This document shows positions 37,265 through 46,398 of a DNA stretch of 64,000 nucleotides, piece after piece. The stretch is from NCBI RefSeq assembly GCF_001886715.1, contig NZ_CP018082.1, forward strand, positions 3,100,001 to 3,164,000. Direction: 5' to 3'. The notes beneath the pieces are model-generated. The model was not told the origin of the DNA and searched no databases. It worked only from the letters and a program-made list of their open reading frames with translations. The stretch comes from Nocardia mangyaensis. Its GTDB lineage: Bacteria > Actinomycetota > Actinomycetes > Mycobacteriales > Mycobacteriaceae. Position 1 is the stretch's first letter. Each line of letters begins with the position of its first letter. Position numbers and translations under genes: made by a program.

Positions 37265-37972
37265 GTGAATGTTCTCGCGACGAGAACGGCACCGGTGGTG
37301 GCGGAGCGCGAAATCGCGATGACGTGCGACGGCGCGGTCCTCGAAGGGTGCCTTCGAGTTCCCGCGCTCCCGCTCGGCCTCGTGGTTCTCACGCATGGTG
37401 GCAGTGACGACCGGCACAGCCCACGGCACCGGTTCGTCGCGGATCTGCTGGGCGGGCATCGGCTCGCGACATTGACTGTCGATGTGTTGACCGCTGCCGA
37501 GTCGGCGGACAACGCCAAGGTGTTCGATGTCGAACTGTTCGGTGGCCGTCTCGCGGGCGTCCTGCGACGGCTGCCGGTGATCCCGGAGACACGGCGTCTT
37601 CCGGTCGGTCTGTTCGGGACCGGTTCGGCGGCACCGGCCGTATTGTGGGCGGCGGCTGAACCCGATGCGCGGGTCGAGGCGGTGGCCGTGCGCGGCGGTC
37701 GGCCCGACCTGGCAGGCGAGCGGTTGGCCCGGGTCGTCGCGCCGACATTGCTGCTGGTCGGGGGCGTGGATCCGCGGGTGCGGCAGCGTAATCGACACGC
37801 GGCGGGGTTGCTGGGCGGTGAGTGCCGGGTGACGGAGTTGAGCTCGCCGGGGCGGTCGTCGCGGGCCGGGTATCTGTCCTGGCGGGCCGCGTATTCGGCG
37901 GCGGTGTGGTTCACCGAGCATCTCGGTGCCGCGGCGGAGCCGACCAAGTGTACGGCCACCAGGAGGCGCTGA
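37265..37972 (+). CDS. Alpha/beta hydrolase-like protein without a clear nucleophile
   Basis: 235 residues of the dienelactone-hydrolase-like group: VLTHGGSDDRHSPRHRFVAD, LFGGRLAGVLRRL, VAPTLLLVGGVDPRV. Relatives carry GASTGA at the nucleophile elbow; here the matching place reads FGTGSAAPA, with Gly where Ser is expected. The late His is also not obvious. It may be a non-catalytic relative. Its stop overlaps the ribosome-binding region of the next gene (2 bp between stop and start), so both are coupled; the upstream hibernation factor may be in the same transcript. Confidence 0.75.
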   Translation: MNVLATRTAPVVAEREIAMTCDGAVLEGCLRVPALPLGLVVLTHGGSDDRHSPRHRFVADLLGGHRLATLTVDVLTAAESADNAKVFDVELFGGRLAGVLRRLPVIPETRRLPVGLFGTGSAAPAVLWAAAEPDARVEAVAVRGGRPDLAGERLARVVAPTLLLVGGVDPRVRQRNRHAAGLLGGECRVTELSSPGRSSRAGYLSWRAAYSAAVWFTEHLGAAAEPTKCTATRRR

Positions 37973-37974
37973 GG

Positions 37975-38991
37975 ATGCCGGTCGAACCGGACCCGATCGT
38001 GGCGCGACTACTCAGCTCCGGGGAGCCGTCCATCCGGTGGCGGACGCTCGTCGGTGTACTCGGCCTGACCCCTCGGGATCCCGCGGTCGCCGCGGCGACC
38101 GCGGCGGTCCCGGGGAGCGAGCGCGTTCGGCGGCTGCTCTCCGAACGACTCGCCGACGGCACGCTGCCCTTCCACCCCTACAACGCGAAATGGCGCGGTG
38201 CGCACTGGGTGCTTGTCGCCCTGGCCGAACTCGGGTATCCGGTGGGTGACGAGTCATTGGTGCCGTTGCGTGAGCAAGCACTGGATTGGGTGCTGTCGCC
38301 GGAGTACGAGCGGCGTCATATCGGCCGGGTCCGGGGACAGGAGCTGCCGACGTTGCACGCGTCGATCGAGGGAAATCTGGTCTGGGCGCTGCTGCGGTTG
38401 GGGCTGGCCGACGAGCGGGTCGATCGCCTTGTCGATCGTCTGCTCCGTGCGCAGTGGCCAGACGGCGGCTGGAACTGTGATCGCCGAGCGACCGGCCACG
38501 TGTCGTCGTTCGGTGAGAGCCTTGTCCCGCTGCGTTCCATGAACGCTTATGCCCGCATCACCGGACGTACCGAGGCTCGCGAGGCGGTCCTCCGTGCCTG
38601 TGAATTGTTCCTCGGACGTCGACTGTTTCGCCGCCGCACCGACGGCTCCGTCATCGATCGGACTTTTCTGCAGCTGCACTTTCCGTGCTACTGGCACTAC
38701 GACATCCTGTTCGCGCTGACGGTTCTGGCCGAGGCGGAGCTGATCAGCGACCCACGCTGCACCGAGGCGCTGGACGTGCTCGAGGCGAAACGGTTGAGCG
38801 ACGGAGGATTTCCCGCGGAGGCCAAGTTCTATCGGGTCAGCTCCGCGCACCCCGGCGGGGGGTCTTCGTCGGTCAGCTGGGGACCGACCAGTCGCCGGTT
38901 GTCGAACGAATGGGTGAGTTGCGTTGCGCTCACCGCGCTGACGGCGGCTGGGCGGCGCCGCGCCGGATGTCGTCAGCGCGGTGAGAGCTGA
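37975..38991 (+). CDS. Squalene-cyclase-fold (alpha/alpha-toroid) protein
   Basis: 338 residues of repeated helical pairs with a QW-like motif (QWPDGGWNC) and a second partial one (LSDGGFPAEAKFY), as in the alpha/alpha-toroid of terpene cyclases and prenyltransferase beta subunits. The cyclase catalytic DxDD is absent and the length is half that of a squalene-hopene cyclase, so it is not an ordinary cyclase. ATG at 37,975 follows the hydrolase-like stop by 2 bp. The ligand is unknown; the pair may act on an isoprenoid. Confidence 0.75.
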   Translation: MPVEPDPIVARLLSSGEPSIRWRTLVGVLGLTPRDPAVAAATAAVPGSERVRRLLSERLADGTLPFHPYNAKWRGAHWVLVALAELGYPVGDESLVPLREQALDWVLSPEYERRHIGRVRGQELPTLHASIEGNLVWALLRLGLADERVDRLVDRLLRAQWPDGGWNCDRRATGHVSSFGESLVPLRSMNAYARITGRTEAREAVLRACELFLGRRLFRRRTDGSVIDRTFLQLHFPCYWHYDILFALTVLAEAELISDPRCTEALDVLEAKRLSDGGFPAEAKFYRVSSAHPGGGSSSVSWGPTSRRLSNEWVSCVALTALTAAGRRRAGCRQRGES

Positions 38992-39187
38992 CACCGACTC
39001 GGATCCGCGCTGGTCTGTCCCCGGGGTTGTCCCACTCGATGTCGGTGAAGGCGTGCCGTTCTCCGTCGGTCGGCGCCGCGCGGCGCGGTGTCCGAGGACT
39101 CTGGTCGTAGCCGCTACGTCGCTGTGGCCGCCACACGCACCGATAGCGGCGTCGAACTCACGAGGGCGAGCGGTGCGCGAGGGCGAC

Positions 39188-40102
39188 TCACCCGATGCGC
39201 TGATGGACGACCACGACCGGGCAACGCGCGCATTGGATCAGCGCGTTGCCGGTCGAGCCCAGCCGCAAGCCGGGGAAGCCGCCACGACCGCGGTTCGCCA
39301 CGACGACGAGCTGCGCTGATGTGGACCACCCGAGCAAATGATGAGACGGGCCCGACAGGTAGATCTTCCGCCTGACCGAAACGCTCGGGTACTTCTCCTG
39401 CCAGCCGACCAACTGCTCGTTGATCAACTCCTGCGCGTCGGCGTAGGCGCGACCATCGGCCAGGACATCGGGTAGCCCGGCGAACCAACCGAACCGCAGG
39501 TCACTCCAGCAGTGAACGACGACGAGTTCGGCATGGCGCTCGTCGGCCTCGGCGAAGGCGGACGCCACTGCGGCGCGGCTGTATTCACTGTCGTCGACGC
39601 CGACGACTACCGGCCCGGCTCCGCGGGTCGGCTGCTCGGAACCGGCGTCGCGGACGACCACCACCGGGCCGCGTGCGTGCGCGGCGACGGTGAGTACGGT
39701 GGATCCGAACAGCCCACCGCCGCTGAGACCCACCGCGCCGATAGCCGTCAGGTGCGCGGTGGCGGATTCCTCGATGAGCCCCGCGGCGGCGGTTCCGTCG
39801 ACAACGGCGGTCTCGATCGCCAGCGCGGGATCGATGGCTCGCGCCTGGAGTTTCGCCGCGCTGAGGCAGTCGGCGCCGAATTCGCGTATCGCTTCGGTGA
39901 CTGAGCTCATCGGCGGGTCGCAGGGATCGAGCAGGATATGCGCGGCGGTCAGATCGGCAGCGTGCACGATGCGCAGAGGCCGTTGTCCGGCGGCGGCGGT
40001 CTCGGCTGCCCAGCGCACCGCCTGCCCGCCGGCTTCTGAGCCGTCGGTGCCGACCACGATCGGTGCGGCGGGGAAGTAGTGGTCGACGGTGGTCGCGGTC
40101 AT
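39188..40102 (-). CDS. Universal stress protein, tandem USP domains
   Basis: 304 residues with two USP domains: IVVGTDGSEAGGQAVRWAA and VVVGVDDSEYSRAAVAS. The ATP loops are GAVGLSGGGLFGSTVL and ANRGRGGFPGLRLGSTGN; the first is unusual, lacking the normal S-R-G spacing, so only the second domain may bind ATP. The start ATG at 40,102 follows the other USP gene on the same strand. The two genes form a tandem pair in the dormancy island. Confidence 0.88.
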   Translation of the reverse strand: MTATTVDHYFPAAPIVVGTDGSEAGGQAVRWAAETAAAGQRPLRIVHAADLTAAHILLDPCDPPMSSVTEAIREFGADCLSAAKLQARAIDPALAIETAVVDGTAAAGLIEESATAHLTAIGAVGLSGGGLFGSTVLTVAAHARGPVVVVRDAGSEQPTRGAGPVVVGVDDSEYSRAAVASAFAEADERHAELVVVHCWSDLRFGWFAGLPDVLADGRAYADAQELINEQLVGWQEKYPSVSVRRKIYLSGPSHHLLGWSTSAQLVVVANRGRGGFPGLRLGSTGNALIQCARCPVVVVHQRIG

Positions 40103-41138
40103 GATTCGAGTCCCTTCGGGTGTTGTCTGACGGGGGTGTTTTCCCGTTCTCGAGGTCCGTCGTCGATGGTGCGAGGGCACAGGCAGGCGCGCTGCTCGCC
40201 GTATCAGGCGGGGGCAGTGGGCTAGCTGATCGCCAACTCGGCCGCTCCGTGGCGGTGGGGGACCCGGAAGCGGAAGCGCTCGATCCGGTCGGATTCGCCG
40301 GCTGCTCGGGGACAACCAGGACGGCGCATCGGGTGTGATGAAGGGCAGTGTGGGTAGCCCCGCTGGGGTACGGCCAGAACTGTCTGCGCGGTCGGGTGGT
40401 GACCACCAATTGCGCTGTGGCACCGAATCTTTCGATCGCGGTGCGGGTATTACCGAAGTAGGTGACCAGCCGAGCCCGGACGGAGGGGAACTGGCGTCCG
40501 TGGTCGGTCAGCAGCTTCTCGATCTCCTCGTCCGCCCGTATCGCCGAGGCGCGCGCAGTCGGTCGGGTGACATTGACGACGACCATCTCGCTGTTGCGCT
40601 CGGTGGCGGCGCGCATCGCGGCCGTTATTGCACGGGAGGCGCCGCCGTCTGTAGGTGCGGTGACGACGAGTATCGGCCCCACGGCCGAAGCCCCGCTGTT
40701 CAAGGGCCGGACGACGGCGACAGGCGAGTAGGACGAGGCCGTCAGCGTGTTCGCCACCGACCCGAGCATCGCTCGCGCGGGTAAGCCTCGGCTCACACTG
40801 CCGACGACGACTTCGGACGCTTGCGCCGACAACCCGATGAGCCTGGTCGCCGGATCTCCGTGCAGGGCGAGCGTGCTGATCACCGGCGGGGTCGGTGAGG
40901 TTCGTGCCCACCGTTCGAGCACGGCGCGACGGGCGTTGTCGAGGATTTCCGCGCTTGTCACTGCGTCGACATGTCTCCCCGCGACATGGACCAGTTGCAG
41001 CGGTATCTGTCGGGCGTCGGCGACGACAGCGGCCCATTGTGCCGCACGGACCGACGTCGGTGAACCGTCTACGCCCACGACTACGGGCGGCGCCGCGGTG
41101 ACCTGCCGGTCGTGCTCGTCGGTGGTGATCTCGCTCAT
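39585..41138 (-). CDS. Universal stress protein with probable 3' frameshift
   Basis: The USP part (residues 1-285) has two domains: VVVGVDGSPTSVRAAQWAA and ILVVTAPTDGGASRAITA, with ATP loop GSVSRGLPARAMLGSVAN. After VLVVPEQP the frame stays open through a Ser/Pro/Arg-rich tail to 39,585, 518 bp into the downstream USP gene. In another frame the natural end HGAAELAIS with TAG at 40,222-40,224 appears, so a one-base change near the C5 run at 40,256-40,260 is likely. The expected protein would be about 305 residues. A DosR-like box lies 58 bp upstream of ATG 41,138. Confidence 0.8.
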   Translation of the reverse strand: MSEITTDEHDRQVTAAPPVVVGVDGSPTSVRAAQWAAVVADARQIPLQLVHVAGRHVDAVTSAEILDNARRAVLERWARTSPTPPVISTLALHGDPATRLIGLSAQASEVVVGSVSRGLPARAMLGSVANTLTASSYSPVAVVRPLNSGASAVGPILVVTAPTDGGASRAITAAMRAATERNSEMVVVNVTRPTARASAIRADEEIEKLLTDHGRQFPSVRARLVTYFGNTRTAIERFGATAQLVVTTRPRRQFWPYPSGATHTALHHTRCAVLVVPEQPANPTGSSASASGSPTATERPSWRSASPLPPPDTASSAPACALAPSTTDLENGKTPPSDNTRRDSNHDRDHRRPLLPRRTDRGRHRRLRSRRAGGALGSRDRRRRTTASAHRARCRSDRRAYPARSLRPADELSHRSDTRIRRRLPQRGETPGASHRSRAGDRDRRCRRNRRRGAHRGIRHRAPDGYRRGGSQRRWAVRIHRTHRRRARTRPGGGRPRRRFRAADPRSRAGSRRRRRQ

Positions 41139-41195
41139 ATCTCCAGGGTGGCGGAGGCGGTCGGCCACCGGGAGAGCACCTGTACCTGAACAACC

Positions 41196-41209
41196 GGGAC
41201 TTTTGGCAC
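41196..41209. promoter_or_regulatory. DosR-like box
   Basis: GGGACTTTTGGCAC; 58 bp upstream of the USP start at 41,138, a usual distance for DosR sites. Confidence 0.6.
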
Positions 41210-41735
41210 AGTTGCGTCGAGGGTCTGGCGAGACCTTGGATCGGCTACGGATTCGGTCGATCGTGGGGCGCGGATTCGCGCCGTCACGACCGTGGCCGCG
41301 GAGTAGGAAGACACGCTCTGCCAGCATCGTCGTCAGCTGCGTTCCGGCGATGTCAGCGATCAGCGCGGCGCCGGACGCGGCCACCCTGGCACGACATGAT
41401 AACTCCGGGCTATTTCTCGCTCGGCGATGACGAGCGCCTCCCGAGTGTCATCGCCGATCTCGATGGGCAGGTGCGCGAGGCCTTCGTCATCGAGCAGGCG
41501 ATTCAACCGCGCGCCCACTTCGCGGCCCGCGGTATGCACGGCCGGGGCCGTACCGACTCTTCGGGAAGCCTGCCAGATGCTGGCTCGTAGGGCTGAAGGT
41601 CCTATCGAGAAGGGGCTTTCGGTACTGGGCCCTGCCCGTGACTTCTGGTCTTCTGAGCCCAGGACGAACGGAAGGCGAGGGTGAACCTGTGCGACTGATC
41701 GAGATGGGGCGTGCGTCCCTGGCCGGAGTGCCGTC

Positions 41736-42227
41736 GTGATCGACTCGGGGAACGAGGGCGATCGGCAGCGCAGGGTGTTGGAGCTGGGGCGGTCAGAGGC
41801 ATTACGCCTGTTGGCGAGCGCACCGATGGGAAGGGTGGTCTACACCCGTGATGCGCTGCCGGCGATCCGTCCGGTCAACCACCTCGTCGATGAGGACGGG
41901 TTGATCGTCGTGCGGACCCGCCTCCACTCCACGCTCACCGGACTCGCCTCCCACACCTCGCCGGTGGTGGTCACCTACGGCGCCGATGAGATCGACCCGG
42001 TGCGCCGTATCGGGTGGTCGGTGTCGGTGACCGGCCTGGCCCGCACAGTATCGGATCCCCGGCGCATCGAAAGTTACGAGCGGCGGTTGCGGCCCTGGGT
42101 GGAGGGCGCGATGGATGCCGTCATCACCATCGACCCCGACATCGTGACCGGTATCCGCCTCCTGGAACGGGAAGCCGGTGCGATCGGCGACGATCTTATC
42201 GACCGGCCGGTACCAGGTCGCAGCTGA
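41736..42227 (+). CDS. PNPOx-like flavin/F420-binding family protein
   Basis: 163 residues of the split-barrel pyridoxamine-phosphate-oxidase-like fold: [53 protein letters not shown] and [15 protein letters not shown] follow the family. Mycobacterial Rv3129 is a similar DosR-regulon protein. It should bind a flavin-type cofactor but the substrate is unknown. The start is GTG at 41,736 with CGGAG upstream. Confidence 0.85.
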   Translation: MIDSGNEGDRQRRVLELGRSEALRLLASAPMGRVVYTRDALPAIRPVNHLVDEDGLIVVRTRLHSTLTGLASHTSPVVVTYGADEIDPVRRIGWSVSVTGLARTVSDPRRIESYERRLRPWVEGAMDAVITIDPDIVTGIRLLEREAGAIGDDLIDRPVPGRS

Positions 42228-42339
42228 TGCCGTCGCCTGCTCTCGGCGGGCAGGTCACGGGCACGTGTCGATGATCGTCGTCCGTGACCGCAGGTAGCAG
42301 CGACGACACGAGCATGCCGGAATGTCTTGATCACCAACG

Positions 42340-42530
42340 GATCTCGGATTGGTACTCCATGTAGTAGCGGCTGCGACGCCCCGGACTGCTCGGACACGAC
42401 CGACAGAGGTGTAGGCGCCCGCCCGGCCAGGGCCCATCTGCACCAGCCACGGCCAGACTGCGGCCGGGGCGATGGTGATCGCTCGCGTGGTGCGCAGTCC
42501 GGGCAGGCGCGGGAATTCGTCACCCGGCAT
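42340..42530 (-). pseudogene. SRPBCC-family remnant
   Basis: [20 protein letters not shown] followed by GPGRAGAYT matches the early part of a START/SRPBCC lipid-binding family; after this the frame changes and the rest is lost. The first ~45 of about 170 expected residues remain. Confidence 0.55.
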
Positions 42531-42684
42531 CGCGGCCTCGTCGCCGGTCGCTCCCCGCGTTGAGAAGGCAGGTCAGCCGGGACGCACATACCCGCCTACC
42601 GGCAGTGCCATCGCTCTCGCTCGTGCGCGGAGGCTGTGTGGTGCTGGCCGAGCCATGAGTCCTACTCTCCGAGAGGTGATGTCG

Positions 42685-43134
42685 TCACGCCGGCGATGGC
42701 CGGAACGGGAACTTGGGTGACCGGAAGCCGTCGCTCGAGCGGCACAGGCTCGATCCCAGCAGGCAGACCGAGCCGCCGAGCACACCGAAGACGGGTTGCA
42801 GCCAATTGAACTGCCCGATCACCAGTGGCTGGATCGCGACCCAGCCCAGCAGAAGCAGCCCGCTGCCGATACCGGTGACCGCCGCGCTGGGCAGGGCCCG
42901 CAGCGCGAGTATCGCGGTGTAGGTCATCGGTACCCCGACGATCGCGGCGAGAAGCAACCCGGCCAAGACCTGGCTCTCGAGCGGGAGACGAGCGGTGATC
43001 TCCGGTCCGAGGTCGATGCCACCACCGATCAGGCCGATGGCCCCCGCGAATGCCCAGAACGCGACGAAGCCGGCGCTACCGATCAGGCCCGCGCGACGAG
43101 CACGCTGGACGCGACGCTGCTGAAATGTCGACAT
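42685..43134 (-). CDS. Small four-helix membrane protein (149 aa)
   Basis: 149 residues with four hydrophobic helices ([76 protein letters not shown]). Its helices and [10 protein letters not shown] and VGVPMT motifs are close to the protein at 49,605 (WAFAGALGLI, VGVPMT, WLQPV), so the two are paralogues. The ATG at 43,134 has GGAGG upstream. A DosR-like box (43,218-43,231) lies about 85 bp away between this gene and the divergent membrane protein. Confidence 0.75.
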   Translation of the reverse strand: MSTFQQRRVQRARRAGLIGSAGFVAFWAFAGAIGLIGGGIDLGPEITARLPLESQVLAGLLLAAIVGVPMTYTAILALRALPSAAVTGIGSGLLLLGWVAIQPLVIGQFNWLQPVFGVLGGSVCLLGSSLCRSSDGFRSPKFPFRPSPA

Positions 43135-43217
43135 AGTTCCTCCGGTGTCGATCAGTCGATACCCCGAGTCTCGCTGTCGATTGCGTACCGAGTGAGAGTC
43201 GCAGTGCTCTTCGTCAT

Positions 43218-43231
43218 GGGACCAGGGGACC
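43218..43231. promoter_or_regulatory. DosR-like box
   Basis: GGGACCAGGGGACC between the divergent genes starting at 43,134 and 43,385. Confidence 0.5.
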
Positions 43232-43384
43232 TCTTCAGCGGGGGATTCCGTACTCGACTGCGCCCGTCCGGCGGTGTGAGGTCGAAGGGGGGCCGATACT
43301 CGGGGAGGGGCGCGCTCGTCGACGGCAACATGACAACGCGGGTGCGCCGCAAATCGAAGGAACGCCTGGATCAGGGGAGTAACG

Positions 43385-44359
43385 GTGGCCGACACATTGT
43401 CCGACAGCGACTTGATCGACCGCTACGTGTATGCGGTACTTATTCACATTCCGCGCCCCAGCCGCGGCAAGGTCGGCGCGGAATTGCGGACCAGAATCGC
43501 CGGGGAGGTGCCCGCACATCCGGTACGTGCGGTGCTTTCCCACCTCGGCCCGCCCGAGGATCAAGCTCGGCGATTCCGCGGCGCGCCGCGTCAGCTGATC
43601 GGCCCCCACCTGTACGACACCTATCTACGGGTGCTCTGGCCCGCCATGCGGACGATGGCGATCGTCGTGGGTGGCGTGAGCCTGCTGACGGCCTCCCTCG
43701 GTGGAGAAGCCGCGCCCACTGTCGTCGAGGTTCTCCAAGACGGGCTCACGTCCGCGTTCGCGGGCGCGGTGTACACCGCGTTCTGGGTGACGGTCGTTTT
43801 CGCGGTGATCGAGCGTGTCGCGCCGGGCGTGGTATTGCACGAATGGCGCCCCGACGATCTGGCACCGGTGCCACACGGGCGAGAGATCCCGCTCGGCGAC
43901 GCCATCGGTGATCTGGTCTTCGCGATCACCGTGTTGGTCGTCGCGTTGTGTTTCTTCCCGGCGCTGGCGCCGCCGTTCCTCGCGGAGATCGCGCAGGGAC
44001 TCGATTCCGGTGTGCTGAGCCGGCTGTTGCCTGCGGTGGTGGTCGTTGCCGTGCTGTGGATCGCTGTCGCCTGCGCGCAACTGATCGTTCGTGCCTGGAC
44101 GTTGCCGGTCACCGCGTTGTCGATGGCGGCCGATCTGCTCGCCGTCGCGACCGCGGCCGCCGTCCTGGCGCATCGGCCCTATTTCTCCGACGTCTTCCTT
44201 GCCGACCTTCGCGGTGAACACGGTGAGGTGGGCAAAGGCCTCGACATCGGGATCGGGATCGGTGCTGTCGCGGTCGTTCTGGTCTGTGCCACCGGAATTG
44301 TCACCGCCGCGCGCAAGCATCTCGGTCACCGTCAGGACCGCCCGGATGGCGCCCGCTGA
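43385..44359 (+). CDS. HAAS-type N-terminus membrane protein
   Basis: 324 residues. The first ~65 are soluble and helical (LIDRYVYAVLIHIPRPSRGK to LGPPEDQARRFRG), like the HAAS signalling domain found before actinobacterial membrane proteins; six to seven helices follow (TMAIVVGGVSLLTASL, VTVVFAVIERVAPGVVL and others). It may report stress or membrane state. The GTG at 43,385 has GGGGAG five bases upstream. Its 3' end overlaps the convergent VTT-like gene by 28 bp. Confidence 0.75.
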   Translation: MADTLSDSDLIDRYVYAVLIHIPRPSRGKVGAELRTRIAGEVPAHPVRAVLSHLGPPEDQARRFRGAPRQLIGPHLYDTYLRVLWPAMRTMAIVVGGVSLLTASLGGEAAPTVVEVLQDGLTSAFAGAVYTAFWVTVVFAVIERVAPGVVLHEWRPDDLAPVPHGREIPLGDAIGDLVFAITVLVVALCFFPALAPPFLAEIAQGLDSGVLSRLLPAVVVVAVLWIAVACAQLIVRAWTLPVTALSMAADLLAVATAAAVLAHRPYFSDVFLADLRGEHGEVGKGLDIGIGIGAVAVVLVCATGIVTAARKHLGHRQDRPDGAR

Positions 44360-44949
44360 TCGGTGTCGGATGCTGGTTTCGCGACCGGAAGGTACTTGGT
44401 CCAGTCGATCCGGGCGAGCATGACGACACCGACAAGGAGCCCGATTTGAACGGCGATGCCGTAGGGCGTGGTGAACGATGAGGTCAGGGTCTCGCCGAGA
44501 CTGCGCTCGGCGACCCCGGCTACACCGATGTACAGCGAAAAGCTGACCAGTCTGCCCACAACGTGCGCGGTGGTGAGCGGAACAAGACGCAGACCCATGA
44601 GCCCGGCCGCCTCGAACATCTGCGCCGACGGTAGCGGAGAGAGAAGAAAGACTCCGATCGTGGCGAACCTGCGGCCACGACGACCGGTGAGATAGTCGCT
44701 GGCGGCCCGCAGGTTGGCCGTGCGTTGCGCGCCGAGGTGGCCACCGGCGCGACGGGTGGCGGCGGCGAGGACATAACGCCCCGCACCCGAGGCGACGGCG
44801 GTGGCGAGGACAAGCGGGACCGGATCGAGGTTCCAGTTCAGCCAGAAGAACACCACGAGCAGCGCGTTGGGCGGCCCGAAGGCCGGCAGCAAGTTCACGG
44901 TGAACAGGACGGCGGCAACAAGAAGCAGATGCGAGACTGTCGTGCTCAT
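44332..44949 (-). CDS. VTT/DedA-like small membrane protein
   Basis: 205 residues with about five helices (LLLVAAVLFTVNLLPAFG, VLATAVASGAGRYVL, IGVFLLSPLPSAQMFEAAGL, VVGRLVSFSLYIGVAGV). GPPNALLVVFFWLNW and LSPLPSAQMFEAAGL resemble the core of VTT/SNARE-associated membrane proteins. The start ATG at 44,949 lies only 19 bp from the left end of the IS3 element, so its original promoter may have been displaced by the insertion. Confidence 0.7.
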   Translation of the reverse strand: MSTTVSHLLLVAAVLFTVNLLPAFGPPNALLVVFFWLNWNLDPVPLVLATAVASGAGRYVLAAATRRAGGHLGAQRTANLRAASDYLTGRRGRRFATIGVFLLSPLPSAQMFEAAGLMGLRLVPLTTAHVVGRLVSFSLYIGVAGVAERSLGETLTSSFTTPYGIAVQIGLLVGVVMLARIDWTKYLPVAKPASDTDQRAPSGRS

Positions 44950-45034
44950 GACGGCGCTTTCGTCAGGTGAGGTTCCCCCTGAGTAGTGGACACCGACTTG
45001 ACAGACCATCTGGTCTGTTTGAAAGGATGTCCGC

Positions 45035-45358
45035 ATGCCTCCTCGTAAACGCCGGTCGTTCACGGCCGAGTACAAGGTCGAGGCCGCCCACCGGGTAATC
45101 GATACCGGTCGCACCATCGCCGAAGTCGCCCGCGAACTCGGCATCAACGACGGACTACTCAGCAACTGGGTCAAAGACGAACGACGACGTCTCGACGCCG
45201 CGCAAGCCGCTGGCGAAACACCCCTGCAAGCCGCCGAGAGAGCCGAGCTCCTCGCCTTGCGGAAGCGAGTTGCCGAGCAGGACAAGGACATTGCGTTCCT
45301 GAAAAAAGCCTCGGCGTACTTTGCCGCGATGGGTCAGAACCGGCCCGGTTCGAGCTGA
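45035..45358 (+). CDS. IS3-family transposase OrfA
   Basis: 107 residues: an HTH (TAEYKVEAAHRVIDTGRTIA, VARELGINDGLLSNWV) and a leucine-zipper-like end (LLALRKRVAEQDKDIAFL). An A6G run (45,302-45,308) lies shortly before its stop, and the -1 frame from there is open to OrfB, so ribosomal -1 slippage would give the OrfAB transposase usual in this family. Its stop overlaps the OrfB ATG (TGATG). Confidence 0.92.
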   Translation: MPPRKRRSFTAEYKVEAAHRVIDTGRTIAEVARELGINDGLLSNWVKDERRRLDAAQAAGETPLQAAERAELLALRKRVAEQDKDIAFLKKASAYFAAMGQNRPGSS

Positions 45359-46275
45359 TGGTCAAGTACGCCTGCCCCGAGAACATCACCGAAACCGCAG
45401 GCACCGCCCTACCCGAAGGGCAACGATTCTCGATCCCGCGAATGGCTCGTCTGCTGAAAGTATCCAAGGCCGGCTACTACGCCTACGTGAAACGCAGGGC
45501 GAGGACCGTTCTCACCGATCGCCAGCAGCGGCGCGCGGACCTGGAAACGAAGATCTTGACCGTTCACCGCGATTCCCACGGCACCTACGGATCACCACGA
45601 ATCACCGGCGAACTGCGCGATCAAGGGATGCGAGTCTCAGCGAATACCGTCGCCAAGATCATGGCTGAAATCGGGGTCGAGGGCATCAGTCCCCGCACCT
45701 TCAAAGTGAAAACCACGGTGCAGGACCCGGACGCGTCGTTCCCGCCCGACCGGGTGGCACGCCGGTTCGACCAAGGCCGCCCCGACGCTGTATGGACCAC
45801 CGACATCACGTACTTGACCTGCGGTGAAGGCGACATGTTCCTGTGCGCGATCCGCGACGGACACACCCGCAAAGTGCTCGCTTACAGCCTGGCCGACCAT
45901 ATCGGTGCCGACATGGTCACCGAGGCCATCGACGCCGCCGTCGCCGCACGTGGTGGGCACTGCCGGGGCACGATCTTGCATTCGGACCGTGGTGGGGAGT
46001 TCACCGCGCATCTGACCGCGCGCGCCTGTTTCCGGCACGGTCTGCTGCGATCGATGGGTGCGACAGGGATTTGTTGGGACAACAGCCCCGCCGAATCGCT
46101 GTGGTCGAGTTTCAAGCATGAGCACTATTACCGGCACGCGTTCGCTACGAAGGCCGAACTTGTTGCTTCAGTTGACATGTGGATGAGTTTCTATAACACT
46201 ACTCGGCGGCACTCCGCGATTGGGAATCAAAGTCCTGACAGCTACGAGCGGTCGCTCTCAGCGGCAGTAGCCTGA
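45358..46275 (+). CDS. IS3-family transposase OrfB
   Basis: 305 residues. It has the HTH_21 part (RADLETKILTVHRDSHGTYG) and the rve DDE domain: Asp in VWTTDITYL, Asp in LHSDRGGEF, Glu in NSPAESLWSSFKHE with the usual spacing, and the closing TTRRHSAIGNQSP. It appears complete. The frame is -1 to OrfA, in line with programmed frameshifting. Confidence 0.93.
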   Translation: MVKYACPENITETAGTALPEGQRFSIPRMARLLKVSKAGYYAYVKRRARTVLTDRQQRRADLETKILTVHRDSHGTYGSPRITGELRDQGMRVSANTVAKIMAEIGVEGISPRTFKVKTTVQDPDASFPPDRVARRFDQGRPDAVWTTDITYLTCGEGDMFLCAIRDGHTRKVLAYSLADHIGADMVTEAIDAAVAARGGHCRGTILHSDRGGEFTAHLTARACFRHGLLRSMGATGICWDNSPAESLWSSFKHEHYYRHAFATKAELVASVDMWMSFYNTTRRHSAIGNQSPDSYERSLSAAVA

Positions 46276-46398
46276 GCCGCATAGCCTCCCTGTCCACCAT
46301 TCGGGGGGAACCTCAAGGGTGCTGAGAACGGTGTCGCGGTCGTACATCCCGAACCTTCCGCTGTTGCCGCCCGGCGGGGCTGATCGAACAAAGCCGCC

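Larger units (their letters stand above)
44968..46315 (+). mobile_element. IS3-family insertion sequence
   Basis: 1348 bp. The ends start TGAGGTTCCCC and finish with the complement GGGGAACCTCA (TG...CA); about 22 of 25 terminal bases match between the two ends. It is flanked by a 3-bp duplication AGG (44,965-44,967 and 46,316-46,318). Two overlapping frames encode OrfA and OrfB. Confidence 0.93.

Noticed and set aside
37975..38991. Squalene-hopene cyclase
   Set aside because: Only QW-like repeats are seen; the catalytic DxDD motif is missing and the protein is half the expected length.
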